Part shown: in pieces, positions 1 through 8,543 of the stretch
Layout: each line of letters begins with the position of its first letter
Position numbering within the stretch: position 1 is the stretch's first letter
Source: Chitinophagaceae bacterium
GTDB lineage: Bacteria; Bacteroidota; Bacteroidia; Chitinophagales; Chitinophagaceae
Direction of reading: 5' to 3'
Length of the DNA: 64,000 nt
Assembly (NCBI GenBank): GCA_017307755.1
Contig: JAFKGQ010000003.1
Coordinates: 248,001 to 312,000, forward strand
The notes under the pieces: generated by a model
Databases searched by the model: none
The model's input: the letters and a program-made list of their open reading frames with translations, nothing else
Told to the model about the DNA's origin: nothing
Position numbers and translations under genes: made by a program

Positions 1-2034
1 TGGAAGGACATCGATACGAGGGTTAGGCGGGTGTTGTATGCAAAATATTATTACGGGCTGTCGGGGCACAAGCCTGTGGATACGGCGCATCTCACGGAGG
101 ACCTCAACGAAGGGGTAAAAAATATGCGGCGTCAGGTGGCGGAGAGTGCACTTACGCTGCTGCGAAATGAGGATGCCGGCGTATTCCCTTTTCAGACCCC
201 GGCGGGCAGCGGTTCGCCGGCTGTAAACAGCCTGGTTGCCCCGGACGGCATTGGCCCCCGGGCATCCGTACAAAAGAAAAAGATCGCCTATGTCGGCATG
301 GGGCTGACGGGTGATAATGAGTTCAGCCGGCGGATGCGCGCTGATTATAATGCCCACGTGTATTTCTTTGATTATTCCCTGGACAGCGTCAAAGCTGCGG
401 CGGCGCTTCAGTTGTTGAACGATCGTTATGACGCGGTGGTGATCGGGCTGCATAATTATGCCCGTTTTCCGGCACGTAATTTCGCCATTAGCCGGCCCGC
501 TGCCTGGTTATTACGACAGCTGCAGGAAAAGAACAAAGCTATCCTGCTTGCATTCGGGAACCCTTATGCAATGAAGAATGATTGCGATGCCCGAAATCTA
601 ATGGCATGTTACGAAGATGACGAGATCACACAAGGTGTTGCCGCGGACTGGCTGGCCGGCAGGTTTACGGCAAAGGGGCAACTGCCTGTATCCGTCTGTG
701 AGGCATATAAAGCCGGTGCGGGCATTCTCCCCGCGAATCATGTACTGCCGGCGGCTGATCCCATGACGCTGGGGCTGGATCCCCAAAAGCTGGATAAGAT
801 CGACTCCGTCTGTAAAGAGGCCATCGACAAGCAGGCGGCGCCCGGGTGCGTGGTGCTGGTGGCGAAGGACGGTAAGATTGCTTATGAAAAGGCATTTGGC
901 TATATGAGCTATGACAAGACAGAGCCTGTGTATACGGAATCTATCTATGACATGGCCTCCTGTACCAAGATCTGCGCCACTACCATGGCGGTGATGAAAT
1001 TATACGATGAAGGCAAACTCGATCTGCAAAAGACGTTGGGGGATTATCTGCCCTGGGTAAGGGGAAGCAATAAGGAGTCGCTCAGGATCTTTGATGTATT
1101 GTTACACCAGGCAAGGCTGAATGCTTTTATCCCCTTCTATAAAGAAACGATCGACAGTACCCGCCAGGGTATTCCATTGCCGGGGATCTATGCGGCAAAG
1201 CCGGATAGTACGCATGGTATACGCGTGGCGGAGAATATGTACATACGCAACGATTGGGAGGATACACTGTACAAGCGTATCCTGGACAGTAAGTTAGGTC
1301 CGTCTGATAAATATGTCTATAGCGACAATGATTTTATCTTTATGGGTAAGATCGTGGAGGCCATCAGCGGTATGCCCCTGGATGAGTACGTACGGAAGAC
1401 GTATTATGATCCCTTGGGTATGAGTTCCACTGGTTTTAAACCAAGAGAGCGTTTTCCCCTGGGACGTATTGCTCCTACCGCGCTGGAACCCATCTTCCGG
1501 CAGCAGCAGATCAGGGGCGATGTGCATGATCCAGGAGCCGCTATGTTTGGCGGCGTGGCGGGACATGCGGGGCTCTTCAGCGATGCCTATGACCTGGCTA
1601 TCCTGGAACAGATGCTGCTGAATGGAGGCAGGATCAACGGGCATACTTTTCTTAAAAAGGAGACGATCGATTATTTTACGGCCTATCACAGTAATATAAG
1701 CCGGCGGGGACTTGGATTTGATAAGCCGGAGAAAGACAATGCGACGAGGAAGGAGCCGTATCCCTGTCTGTCGGCTTCTCCGCAGACCTTTGGGCATACG
1801 GGGTTCACGGGCACTTGCGTATGGGTGGACCCAAAATATGACCTGATCTTTATTTTTCTATCAAATAGGGTAAACCCGGTGGAGGCAAACCCCAGGCTAT
1901 CGTCGTTGAGTATACGAGGGAGGATACAGGAGGCGGTGTATCAGGCGATGGGAGTGGATGAGGGGCGGCCGCAGAATGGACGGGATGTGGGGCGTGGGCA
2001 TGCAAAGAGGGGGAAGAAGAAGAGGTGCTGTTAG
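1..2034 (+). CDS. GH3 C-terminal domain fused to serine beta-lactamase-fold hydrolase (5' partial)
   Basis: The frame is open from base 1 with no stop before it, and residues such as DIDTRV lie ahead of the first possible start (GTG at 31), so the gene begins upstream of the window. About the first 225 visible residues look like the C-terminal sandwich of family 3 glycoside hydrolases (beta-N-acetylglucosaminidase group). The remainder is a serine beta-lactamase/esterase fold: S-C-T-K nucleophile motif (Ser codon 958-960), Y-S-D near 1318, and H-T-G in the KTG position (1795-1803). Such two-domain proteins are known in Bacteroidota and are thought to act on cell-wall amino sugars in the periplasm; the exact substrate here is inference. 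The C-terminus ends in a basic, low-complexity tail. A terminator follows. Confidence 0.88.
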   Translation, partial: WKDIDTRVRRVLYAKYYYGLSGHKPVDTAHLTEDLNEGVKNMRRQVAESALTLLRNEDAGVFPFQTPAGSGSPAVNSLVAPDGIGPRASVQKKKIAYVGMGLTGDNEFSRRMRADYNAHVYFFDYSLDSVKAAAALQLLNDRYDAVVIGLHNYARFPARNFAISRPAAWLLRQLQEKNKAILLAFGNPYAMKNDCDARNLMACYEDDEITQGVAADWLAGRFTAKGQLPVSVCEAYKAGAGILPANHVLPAADPMTLGLDPQKLDKIDSVCKEAIDKQAAPGCVVLVAKDGKIAYEKAFGYMSYDKTEPVYTESIYDMASCTKICATTMAVMKLYDEGKLDLQKTLGDYLPWVRGSNKESLRIFDVLLHQARLNAFIPFYKETIDSTRQGIPLPGIYAAKPDSTHGIRVAENMYIRNDWEDTLYKRILDSKLGPSDKYVYSDNDFIFMGKIVEAISGMPLDEYVRKTYYDPLGMSSTGFKPRERFPLGRIAPTALEPIFRQQQIRGDVHDPGAAMFGGVAGHAGLFSDAYDLAILEQMLLNGGRINGHTFLKKETIDYFTAYHSNISRRGLGFDKPEKDNATRKEPYPCLSASPQTFGHTGFTGTCVWVDPKYDLIFIFLSNRVNPVEANPRLSSLSIRGRIQEAVYQAMGVDEGRPQNGRDVGRGHAKRGKKKRCC

Positions 2035-2080
2035 ATGTAGGTAAGAACCCTTAGTAGAAAAGTTTTAAAATTTTTGAGAA

Positions 2081-2112
2081 AAAGTGTCGCTAGTTTTGGC
2101 GGCACTTTTTTT
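2081..2112 (+). terminator. Intrinsic terminator after the GH3/beta-lactamase gene
   Basis: Arms 2081-2090 and 2099-2108 pair over ten bases with one G.T wobble, the loop is eight bases, and seven T residues follow the second arm. It lies about 50 bases after the stop at 2034 and separates this gene from the A+T-rich pair that follows. Confidence 0.8.
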
Positions 2113-2133
2113 ATGGAGGGTAAATCGTGAGCA

Positions 2134-2586
2134 ATGGAACTGGAAGGATATAAGATAAAAAGAGAGGAAGGGAATTTTATCTATTGGTTTTATAGCGAAG
2201 GGCCAAAGGGAAAAATTATCAAGACGATACAGTTCCAACATATGCTCGAGTATGGAAAAGATTTTTTTAATCTCGCTTTTGGAGATGTAGATGAGCATAC
2301 AGGTGGGTTAAATGACAAGCCGATAACTAATAACGGAGATTACCAAAAAGTACTACTCACAGTTGCAAAGGTCGTATTGAATTTTATAAACTTTTGGCCA
2401 AGGGCGATCATCCAGGTAAAGGGGAATACCCTATCCCGTACGAGGTTGTATCAGATGGGAATAGGGGCCTTTTGGCTTGATATTAGTCAAGAGGTTGATA
2501 TATTGGGAGAGCTGAATGGAGATTGGGTACCTTTTAAGAAAGGAGTGAACTATACTGGATTTCTAGTTTTCAAGAAAATAAGGTAG
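2134..2586 (+). CDS. DUF6934-like conserved hypothetical protein
   Basis: A 150-residue soluble protein without signal peptide or membrane segment. The order of conserved blocks (SEGPKGKI, LAFGD, NNGDYQKVL, RTRLYQMGI, WVPFKKGVNY) matches my recollection of the Bacteroidota family DUF6934, whose function is not established. The start ATG at 2134 has a GGAGGG stretch upstream at about 2115-2120. The gene is visibly richer in A+T than its neighbours and is followed 12 bases later by a 60-codon gene, an arrangement typical of small two-gene accessory modules. A toxin-antitoxin-like role is possible but only inferred from size and pairing; no toxin fold is recognised. Confidence 0.75.
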   Translation: MELEGYKIKREEGNFIYWFYSEGPKGKIIKTIQFQHMLEYGKDFFNLAFGDVDEHTGGLNDKPITNNGDYQKVLLTVAKVVLNFINFWPRAIIQVKGNTLSRTRLYQMGIGAFWLDISQEVDILGELNGDWVPFKKGVNYTGFLVFKKIR

Positions 2587-2598
2587 ATTTATAATGAC

Positions 2599-2781
2599 AT
2601 GAAAACAAAGAAGAAAAGCAAAGCAGCAAAGTGGTGGGATGAACCCATAGAAGTGGTCAAGGGCATGCCTGATCTCAGGAATGACCCCTTCTTTGTCAAA
2701 AAAAGAGAAGACGCATTAGAGGCATTGCGTAAGAACCCTCCCCCTGAATGGCTTCTCAAAAGAGCACGCGGCGAAGACTAA
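2599..2781 (+). CDS. Small basic hypothetical protein paired with DUF6934-like gene
   Basis: Sixty residues, very basic at the N-terminus (KTKKKSKAAK), with the conserved-looking stretch FFVKKREDALEALRKNPPP and no transmembrane segment. It starts 12 bases after the upstream gene and is almost certainly cotranscribed with it. Its stop codon TAA overlaps the stop codon of the convergent nth gene (shared bases 2778-2781, CTAA). I do not recognise a family. Size and position fit the DNA-binding or neutralising partner of a two-gene module, which is inference only. Confidence 0.6.
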   Translation: MKTKKKSKAAKWWDEPIEVVKGMPDLRNDPFFVKKREDALEALRKNPPPEWLLKRARGED

Positions 2782-3461
2782 GCTCTATCCTTTTTCCTTG
2801 GTTCCGGTATCTTCCCTTCCACATTCTTTTTATAGTACTTACAGGCCGGCTGTAACCCGCAAACCTCGCAACGCGGTGTACGCGCTACACAGATATATCT
2901 CCCATGCAGGATCAACCAGTGATGGGCCACATGCACCAGCTCGCGGGGAATAAACTCCAACAGTTGTTTTTCGGTAGCAAGGGGTGTTTTGGCGTTTACG
3001 GTCAGGCCGACGCGGGCGGAGACACGAAATACATGGGTATCCACGGCCATATTTGGCTGGTTATCCACCACGGAGGTAATGACATTGGCTGTCTTGCGTC
3101 CAACACCGGGTAATTCCACCAGCTCATCGACGGTCAAAGGCACTTCGCCATGGAATTTTTCCATCAGCATTTGCGCCATACCAATAAGGTGTTTCGTCTT
3201 ATTGTTGGGATAAGAAATGCTTTTTATGAGGGGGAACAGCTCGTCAAAAGTAGCGTTAGACAAGGATTCGGCATCGGGATATCTCTCGAAGATCGCGGGC
3301 GTGGTCATATTAACCCTTTTGTCGGTGCATTGAGCCGAGAGGATCACTGCTACCAACAGCTGATAAGGGCTGTCATAGATCAACTCTGTTTCAGCATCGG
3401 GATTATGTTCCGAAAAGTAAGCCAGTACAAATTGAAAGCGTTCCTTCCTGGTCATTGTCAT
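2778..3461 (-). CDS. nth: Endonuclease III (DNA glycosylase/AP lyase)
   Basis: Base-excision repair enzyme that removes oxidised pyrimidines and nicks the abasic site. The 227-residue length is normal. The helix-hairpin-helix motif LPGVGRKTANV (residues 118-128) carries the catalytic Lys123, and the catalytic Asp is D141 in AVDTHVFRV. The iron-sulfur loop is complete with spacing C-x6-C-x2-C-x5-C (C191, C198, C201, C207). The start MTMTRKE at 3461 is supported by normal N-terminal alignment. It lies 36 bases downstream of a small gene on the same strand and its stop overlaps that of the convergent 60-codon gene. Confidence 0.96.
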   Translation of the reverse strand: MTMTRKERFQFVLAYFSEHNPDAETELIYDSPYQLLVAVILSAQCTDKRVNMTTPAIFERYPDAESLSNATFDELFPLIKSISYPNNKTKHLIGMAQMLMEKFHGEVPLTVDELVELPGVGRKTANVITSVVDNQPNMAVDTHVFRVSARVGLTVNAKTPLATEKQLLEFIPRELVHVAHHWLILHGRYICVARTPRCEVCGLQPACKYYKKNVEGKIPEPRKKDRA

Positions 3462-3497
3462 TGGGTTTCAATGACCGTAAAGGTATGGGGAATTCGA

Positions 3498-3746
3498 TCA
3501 GTGCTGTACAGATTCTGTGGAAGTTTCCCGGGCGTAGTTTATGACCTTTAAGATCACTTCCGTGCGGGGCGATACCGTAATTTTATCGAGGCCTTCAGTT
3601 GAGGATTGTAATACCTGTAGTTTCTCGCGAAGCATCCAGTCTTCCTTGAGTGCAGTCTCTATAGCAACCGTCAATTCTGGGGAAGACTCTTTGTACAAAT
3701 ACAGCAAAAGATCCTCCGGTGTAAAGAGTGGCATAGGCAAAACCAT
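3498..3746 (-). CDS. Small conserved hypothetical protein upstream of nth
   Basis: An 82-residue acidic, helical protein without membrane segment. The N-terminal part (FTPEDLLLYLYKESSPE, then ETALKEDWMLREKLQ) resembles the short N-terminal helical domain of Bacteroidota anti-sigma factors, and the later part (SPRTEVILKVINYARE) is typical of small Chitinophagaceae proteins of unknown role. A start at 3746 or at the internal ATG at 3734 is possible. It is probably cotranscribed with nth (36-base gap). Function unknown. Confidence 0.6.
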   Translation of the reverse strand: MVLPMPLFTPEDLLLYLYKESSPELTVAIETALKEDWMLREKLQVLQSSTEGLDKITVSPRTEVILKVINYARETSTESVQH

Positions 3747-3882
3747 TTAATGTCCTAATTGTTTTCCGAAGCAGTAAAAGTGAAACGTCCGCTAATTAAA
3801 CGACGTTCGGGTACGCGTTATTGTCTTTTCACGGGAATTAATTAGATAGAAAGGCTAGTTTTAAAGCGTAAGACTCTAATTG

Positions 3883-4200
3883 TCAGTGTTTTGTGGATGG
3901 ACTGGCTTCCCGGATCAGGAAAAGATCCTCGTTATCCTTTTTCATATGGTATTTTTCCCTGGCATATTTTTCCAACAGGGCGGGGTTGGATCTTAATTGT
4001 TCCAGCTCTTGCCGGGTGGTAGCGATCTGTTGCTCGTAATACTTTTTGCTGGCTTCCAGCTTTCTCAGCTCTTCCTTTTCCCGGAAATGACTGGTGATGA
4101 AGTCCCGGGCGTCAAAGAACAGTATCCATACGGTGAACCCCAGGGCCGTCAGCACGTATTTGTTCTTCAACCAGGCAGGAATATGGGCGAGAAACTTCAT
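3883..4200 (-). CDS. divIC: Septum formation initiator FtsB/DivIC family protein
   Basis: About 105 residues with one N-terminal membrane helix (YVLTALGFTVWILFF) followed by a coiled coil (residues about 30-75, rich in E, K and Q) and the conserved ARE-KYHMKKDNEDLFLI block typical of FtsB/DivIC proteins, which scaffold the division complex in the inner membrane. The ATG at 4200 is preferred over the upstream TTG at 4227, because the longer version would translate through the terminator-like hairpin. The likely GGAG ribosome-binding site (4212-4215 read on the minus strand) lies inside the 3' arm of that hairpin, so expression may depend on its folding. The gene follows eno on the same strand. 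Confidence 0.85.
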   Translation of the reverse strand: MKFLAHIPAWLKNKYVLTALGFTVWILFFDARDFITSHFREKEELRKLEASKKYYEQQIATTRQELEQLRSNPALLEKYAREKYHMKKDNEDLFLIREASPSTKH

Positions 4201-4241
4201 AAAAAAAATGACTCCGGGAAAATCCAAAGGTTTTCCCGGAG
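4201..4241 (-). terminator. Terminator-like hairpin between eno and divIC that covers the divIC ribosome-binding site
   Basis: Arms 4231-4241 and 4212-4222 are perfectly complementary over 11 bases with an 8-base loop. On the minus strand the hairpin is followed by TCA and eight T residues (4201-4208), directly before the divIC ATG. It lies 13 bases after the eno stop and has all the parts of an intrinsic terminator. Its descending arm contains GGAG, the only plausible Shine-Dalgarno sequence for divIC. Confidence 0.85.
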
Positions 4242-4254
4242 CACAAACTACAAA

Positions 4255-5547
<1,293 letters not shown>

Positions 5548-5599
5548 TTAGTTTTTTGTTTTGTGTTGGTGTTTGGTAGATTCGCCTGGTTCATAGTTT

Positions 5600-6502
5600 T
5601 CAGGTCGTGAGGTGCCGAAATATTTCCTCTAAGCTGCTGTTTTCACTTTGCAAAGAAACAATGTTCCAATTGTTCTGCAAAGCCAGCTCAAGCAATTGTT
5701 TTTTTAGTTCGCCTGTTTCTGCGGAGGTTAATTCCCATTCGTGGACAGATAGCTGCCGGACGGCTGTAACGTTTCTCAGCGTCTGTAACTGTGCCGCATC
5801 CAGCGTCTCTTTAAAGGCTACGCGGACGGCATTGCCCTGGTTGGTTTTTCTCAGCTGGCCAAGGGGGCTGTCGGCGATGAGCTTACCCTTGTTGATGATA
5901 ATAACCCTGTCGCAGAGAGCTTCTACTTCCTGGAGGATATGCGAAGAGAATAATACGGTCTTGTTTTGTCCCAATTTTTTTATGGTATCCCGGATCTCGA
6001 TGATCTGGTTGGGGTCCAGACCGCTGGTGGGTTCGTCGAGGATAAGCACTTCGGGGTCGTGCAGCAGCGCGGCTGCGAGGCCTACCCGTTGTTTGTAACC
6101 TTTTGACAGCTGCCCCAGCCGTTTTTTGTTTTCGGGGGTGAGTCCCACTGTGGTGATAACGGATTCGATCTTTTGCCGGCGGTCCGCAACGGCATGGACG
6201 TCGGCTATAAAGTCCAGGTATTCCCGTACGTACATGTCGGGATAGAGTGGGTTGGCTTCCGGGAGATAGCCTATTTTTTTCCGGGAATCCAGAGGACGTT
6301 GTTTTACGGGTATGCCACAGACGGAAACCTCCCCCCCGTCCTGCCCCAGGTAGCCCGTGATGATCTTCATGGTAGTGGATTTGCCGGCCCCATTCGGGCC
6401 AAGGAATCCTACGATCTCTCCCTGATCTACTTTGAAAGAAATCCCGTCTACTGCCTTTTGTTCCCCATATATCTTTACAAGATCCTTTATTTCAATCGAC
6501 AT
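5600..6502 (-). CDS. gldA: ABC transporter ATP-binding protein, GldA type
   Basis: A 300-residue ATPase with Walker A GPNGAGKS (35-42), signature LSKGYKQRVGLAAALL near 136-151 and Walker B VLILDEPTSGLD. The N-terminus (SIEIKDLVKIYGEQKAVDGISF) and C-terminal half match the gliding-motility ATPase GldA of Bacteroidota, which works with the membrane proteins GldF and GldG; neither is in this window. Without them the name is a family-level call, and a generic multidrug-type ATPase remains possible. It sits 27 bases downstream of a small membrane protein gene on the same strand. Confidence 0.8.
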   Translation of the reverse strand: MSIEIKDLVKIYGEQKAVDGISFKVDQGEIVGFLGPNGAGKSTTMKIITGYLGQDGGEVSVCGIPVKQRPLDSRKKIGYLPEANPLYPDMYVREYLDFIADVHAVADRRQKIESVITTVGLTPENKKRLGQLSKGYKQRVGLAAALLHDPEVLILDEPTSGLDPNQIIEIRDTIKKLGQNKTVLFSSHILQEVEALCDRVIIINKGKLIADSPLGQLRKTNQGNAVRVAFKETLDAAQLQTLRNVTAVRQLSVHEWELTSAETGELKKQLLELALQNNWNIVSLQSENSSLEEIFRHLTT

Positions 6503-6529
6503 GCGCTTGATTTACCCCGTAAAAGTAGG

Positions 6530-6760
6530 TTAATCCACCCTATTTTCTGTGTCATATTCCCCTTTCAGGGCATAATAACCAAACAAAACAAGGCCAATGG
6601 CAATGGGGATAAAGATCACGATAAAGGTACCCCACTGGACCTTTGTGCCGGGCAGGGGATTGCGGGCGATCTCGGAAATGCCCATCTTTATAAGATAAAT
6701 AAGGGTTGCTATTCCCAGGATGATCCAAAGTACGCCTAATATTCTTTTGACTGCGTTCAT
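6530..6760 (-). CDS. Small two-helix membrane protein (DUF6814-like)
   Basis: Seventy-six residues with two hydrophobic segments, at about 7-25 (ILGVLWIILGIATLIYLI) and 44-64 (WGTFIVIFIPIAIGLVLFGYY), ending in a charged cytoplasmic tail. I recall this family (DUF6814) as a regular small neighbour of MFS transporters in Bacteroidota. It begins 10 bases after the stop of the MFS gene, so it is very probably cotranscribed with it and may be an accessory subunit; that role is inference. Confidence 0.75.
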   Translation of the reverse strand: MNAVKRILGVLWIILGIATLIYLIKMGISEIARNPLPGTKVQWGTFIVIFIPIAIGLVLFGYYALKGEYDTENRVD

Positions 6761-6770
6761 ATCGATTGAT

Positions 6771-8297
6771 TTATTCGTTCACCGGCTGGGCTTTGGCCGG
6801 AATATAAACAGCCCCGATGATCAGACAGACGGCTATCACTACCACGGGATACCATAACCCCGACAGCTTATCACCGCTGATGGTTGTCAGCAACACCGCG
6901 ATAAACGGGGTCAATCCCCCGAATACGCCATTGCCGATGTGATAAGGCAGGGACATGGATGTATAACGGATGCGGGTCGGGAATAATTCTACTAGGAAGG
7001 CGGCGATCGGTCCATATACCATGGTGACATAGATGATCATGAGAAAGATGATACCGATCATTTTCCAATAATCGGCCGTGCCCAGCTTTTTGCTGACTTC
7101 CGTCACTGGCTTAAGGCTGGTGTTCCCGGCTTCGTAGAGGGTATCTTTTTTTGTTTCGGTAATGATCATCCCATCCTCATAGTACCGGATCGTCGAGGAA
7201 CTGCGCAGAAGGTTGCGGGTCTTGCCGACAAAGGCTGCACTGCTACGGATCTCTTTATTGGCGGTGACCTCTGTCCGCCCTGCCGGATCGGAGATGTTCA
7301 GCAATTGGCGGAACAGGTACTGGTAAGATAGAACGGCCAGGGCCATGCCGGTGATCATGATCCATTTACGCCCAACTTTGTCGCTCCATCCGCCGAACAG
7401 CAGAAAGAAAGGAGTGGCCAGTACGATGGCCACGATCAGAATGGTCTTTGCCTGGTCGAAGTCGATGTGACAGGTGGTTTCCAAAAAGGATTGAGCATAG
7501 AATTGACCGGTGTAGAAGATAACGCCTTGTCCCATGGTGGCGCCGAACAGTGCCAGCAGGACCATTTTCAGGTTAGTCTTATGGCCGAAGCTCTCTTTCA
7601 AAGGGTTGGCGGAGGTCTTACCTTCCGTGCGCAGTTGCTGGAATAGGGGGGATTCGCTCATCTTCAGACGTATGTAGATGGAGACGACTACCAGGATGAT
7701 AGAAATAAGAAAGGGGATCCGCCAGCCCCAATCATTAAATTTCTCGATGCTCCGGGCCGGGTCCGCGTCCAGCAGGTGTCGGACGAGGAGGATCACGCCC
7801 AGGGAAACCAGCAATCCCACGGTGGCTGTGGTCTGTATCCAGGAGGTGAAATAGCCTCTGCGGCCTTGAGGGGAGTGTTCTGCTACGTAGGTGGCGGCGC
7901 CTCCGTATTCACCACCCAGGGCCAGGCCCTGCAAAAGGCGGAGTAATAGCACGATCAGGGGGGCCGCAAAACCAATGGTGTCATATTTGGGGACCAGCCC
8001 GATGGCAAAGGTAGAGCCGCCCATGATGATCAATGTCAGCAGAAAAGTGTATTTACGCCCGATCATATCGCCCAGCCGGCCGAAGACCAGGGCTCCAAAG
8101 GGGCGTACGATAAATCCGGCTGCAAAAGTTGCCAGGGTAGACAATAGGGCTGCCGTAGGATTGCCTTTGGGAAAGAATTGAGTGGAAATGACAGAGGCCA
8201 GACTACCGAAAATGTAAAAGTCATACCATTCGATGAGTGTTCCCAATGAAGAGGCTGTGATGATCCTGCGGATCCCGTTGGTGGATGTGGATGCCAT
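6771..8297 (-). CDS. MFS transporter, metabolite:H+ symporter (ProP/ShiA-like) with internal insertion
   Basis: A 508-residue permease starting at MASTSTNGIRR; the frame stays open upstream to 8450 but that part crosses an intergenic inverted repeat and has no membrane-protein character. The first half has the MHS-type signatures IEWYDFYIFGS, GRLGDMIGRKY and RLLQGLALGGEYGG, pointing to proton-coupled uptake of an organic acid or osmolyte. Between the eighth and ninth helices about 85 polar residues are inserted (from NISDPAGRTEV to VSKKLGTADYWK), which lengthens the protein beyond the usual 430-450. It is divergently transcribed from acs across a 246-base gap, which suggests carboxylate uptake, though the substrate is not known. 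Confidence 0.9.
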   Translation of the reverse strand: MASTSTNGIRRIITASSLGTLIEWYDFYIFGSLASVISTQFFPKGNPTAALLSTLATFAAGFIVRPFGALVFGRLGDMIGRKYTFLLTLIIMGGSTFAIGLVPKYDTIGFAAPLIVLLLRLLQGLALGGEYGGAATYVAEHSPQGRRGYFTSWIQTTATVGLLVSLGVILLVRHLLDADPARSIEKFNDWGWRIPFLISIILVVVSIYIRLKMSESPLFQQLRTEGKTSANPLKESFGHKTNLKMVLLALFGATMGQGVIFYTGQFYAQSFLETTCHIDFDQAKTILIVAIVLATPFFLLFGGWSDKVGRKWIMITGMALAVLSYQYLFRQLLNISDPAGRTEVTANKEIRSSAAFVGKTRNLLRSSSTIRYYEDGMIITETKKDTLYEAGNTSLKPVTEVSKKLGTADYWKMIGIIFLMIIYVTMVYGPIAAFLVELFPTRIRYTSMSLPYHIGNGVFGGLTPFIAVLLTTISGDKLSGLWYPVVVIAVCLIIGAVYIPAKAQPVNE

Positions 8298-8342
8298 GTG
8301 CTCGTTAGATGGTTGTTCGATGAATAGATGAATATTAAATTG

Positions 8343-8429
8343 TTGACCTGGATGGATATTCGTAAAATTTAATCCATCCAGGTCAAGGCGTTGATAATGG
8401 GCCTTCGGCCAAGACGACTGTGTCGTCTT
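8343..8429. repeat. Three-hairpin composite element, copy 1
   Basis: A perfect 15-bp inverted repeat (8343-8357 with 8372-8386, 14-base loop) is followed after 13 bases by the mini-hairpin GGCC-TTC-GGCC (8400-8410) and directly by an 8-bp hairpin with TGT loop (8411-8418 with 8422-8429). The same order, spacing and sizes recur at 13751-13834 and 27766-27850. It lies between the divergent MFS gene and acs. Confidence 0.8.
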
Positions 8430-8543
8430 TTGCTGAAACCGTTTGCGCAAAAAGCAAAGTAAATGTAAATAGTTGGCGATTAAATTCTAAATTTATGGCC
8501 CTTAATTTAATAAGTTGTTATCTACAAAATCTGCGATCGTCAT

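Noticed and set aside
8298..8450. N-terminal extension of the MFS transporter
   Set aside because: It would translate through the 15-bp inverted repeat and has no similarity to transporter N-termini; the ATG at 8297 gives the normal start.
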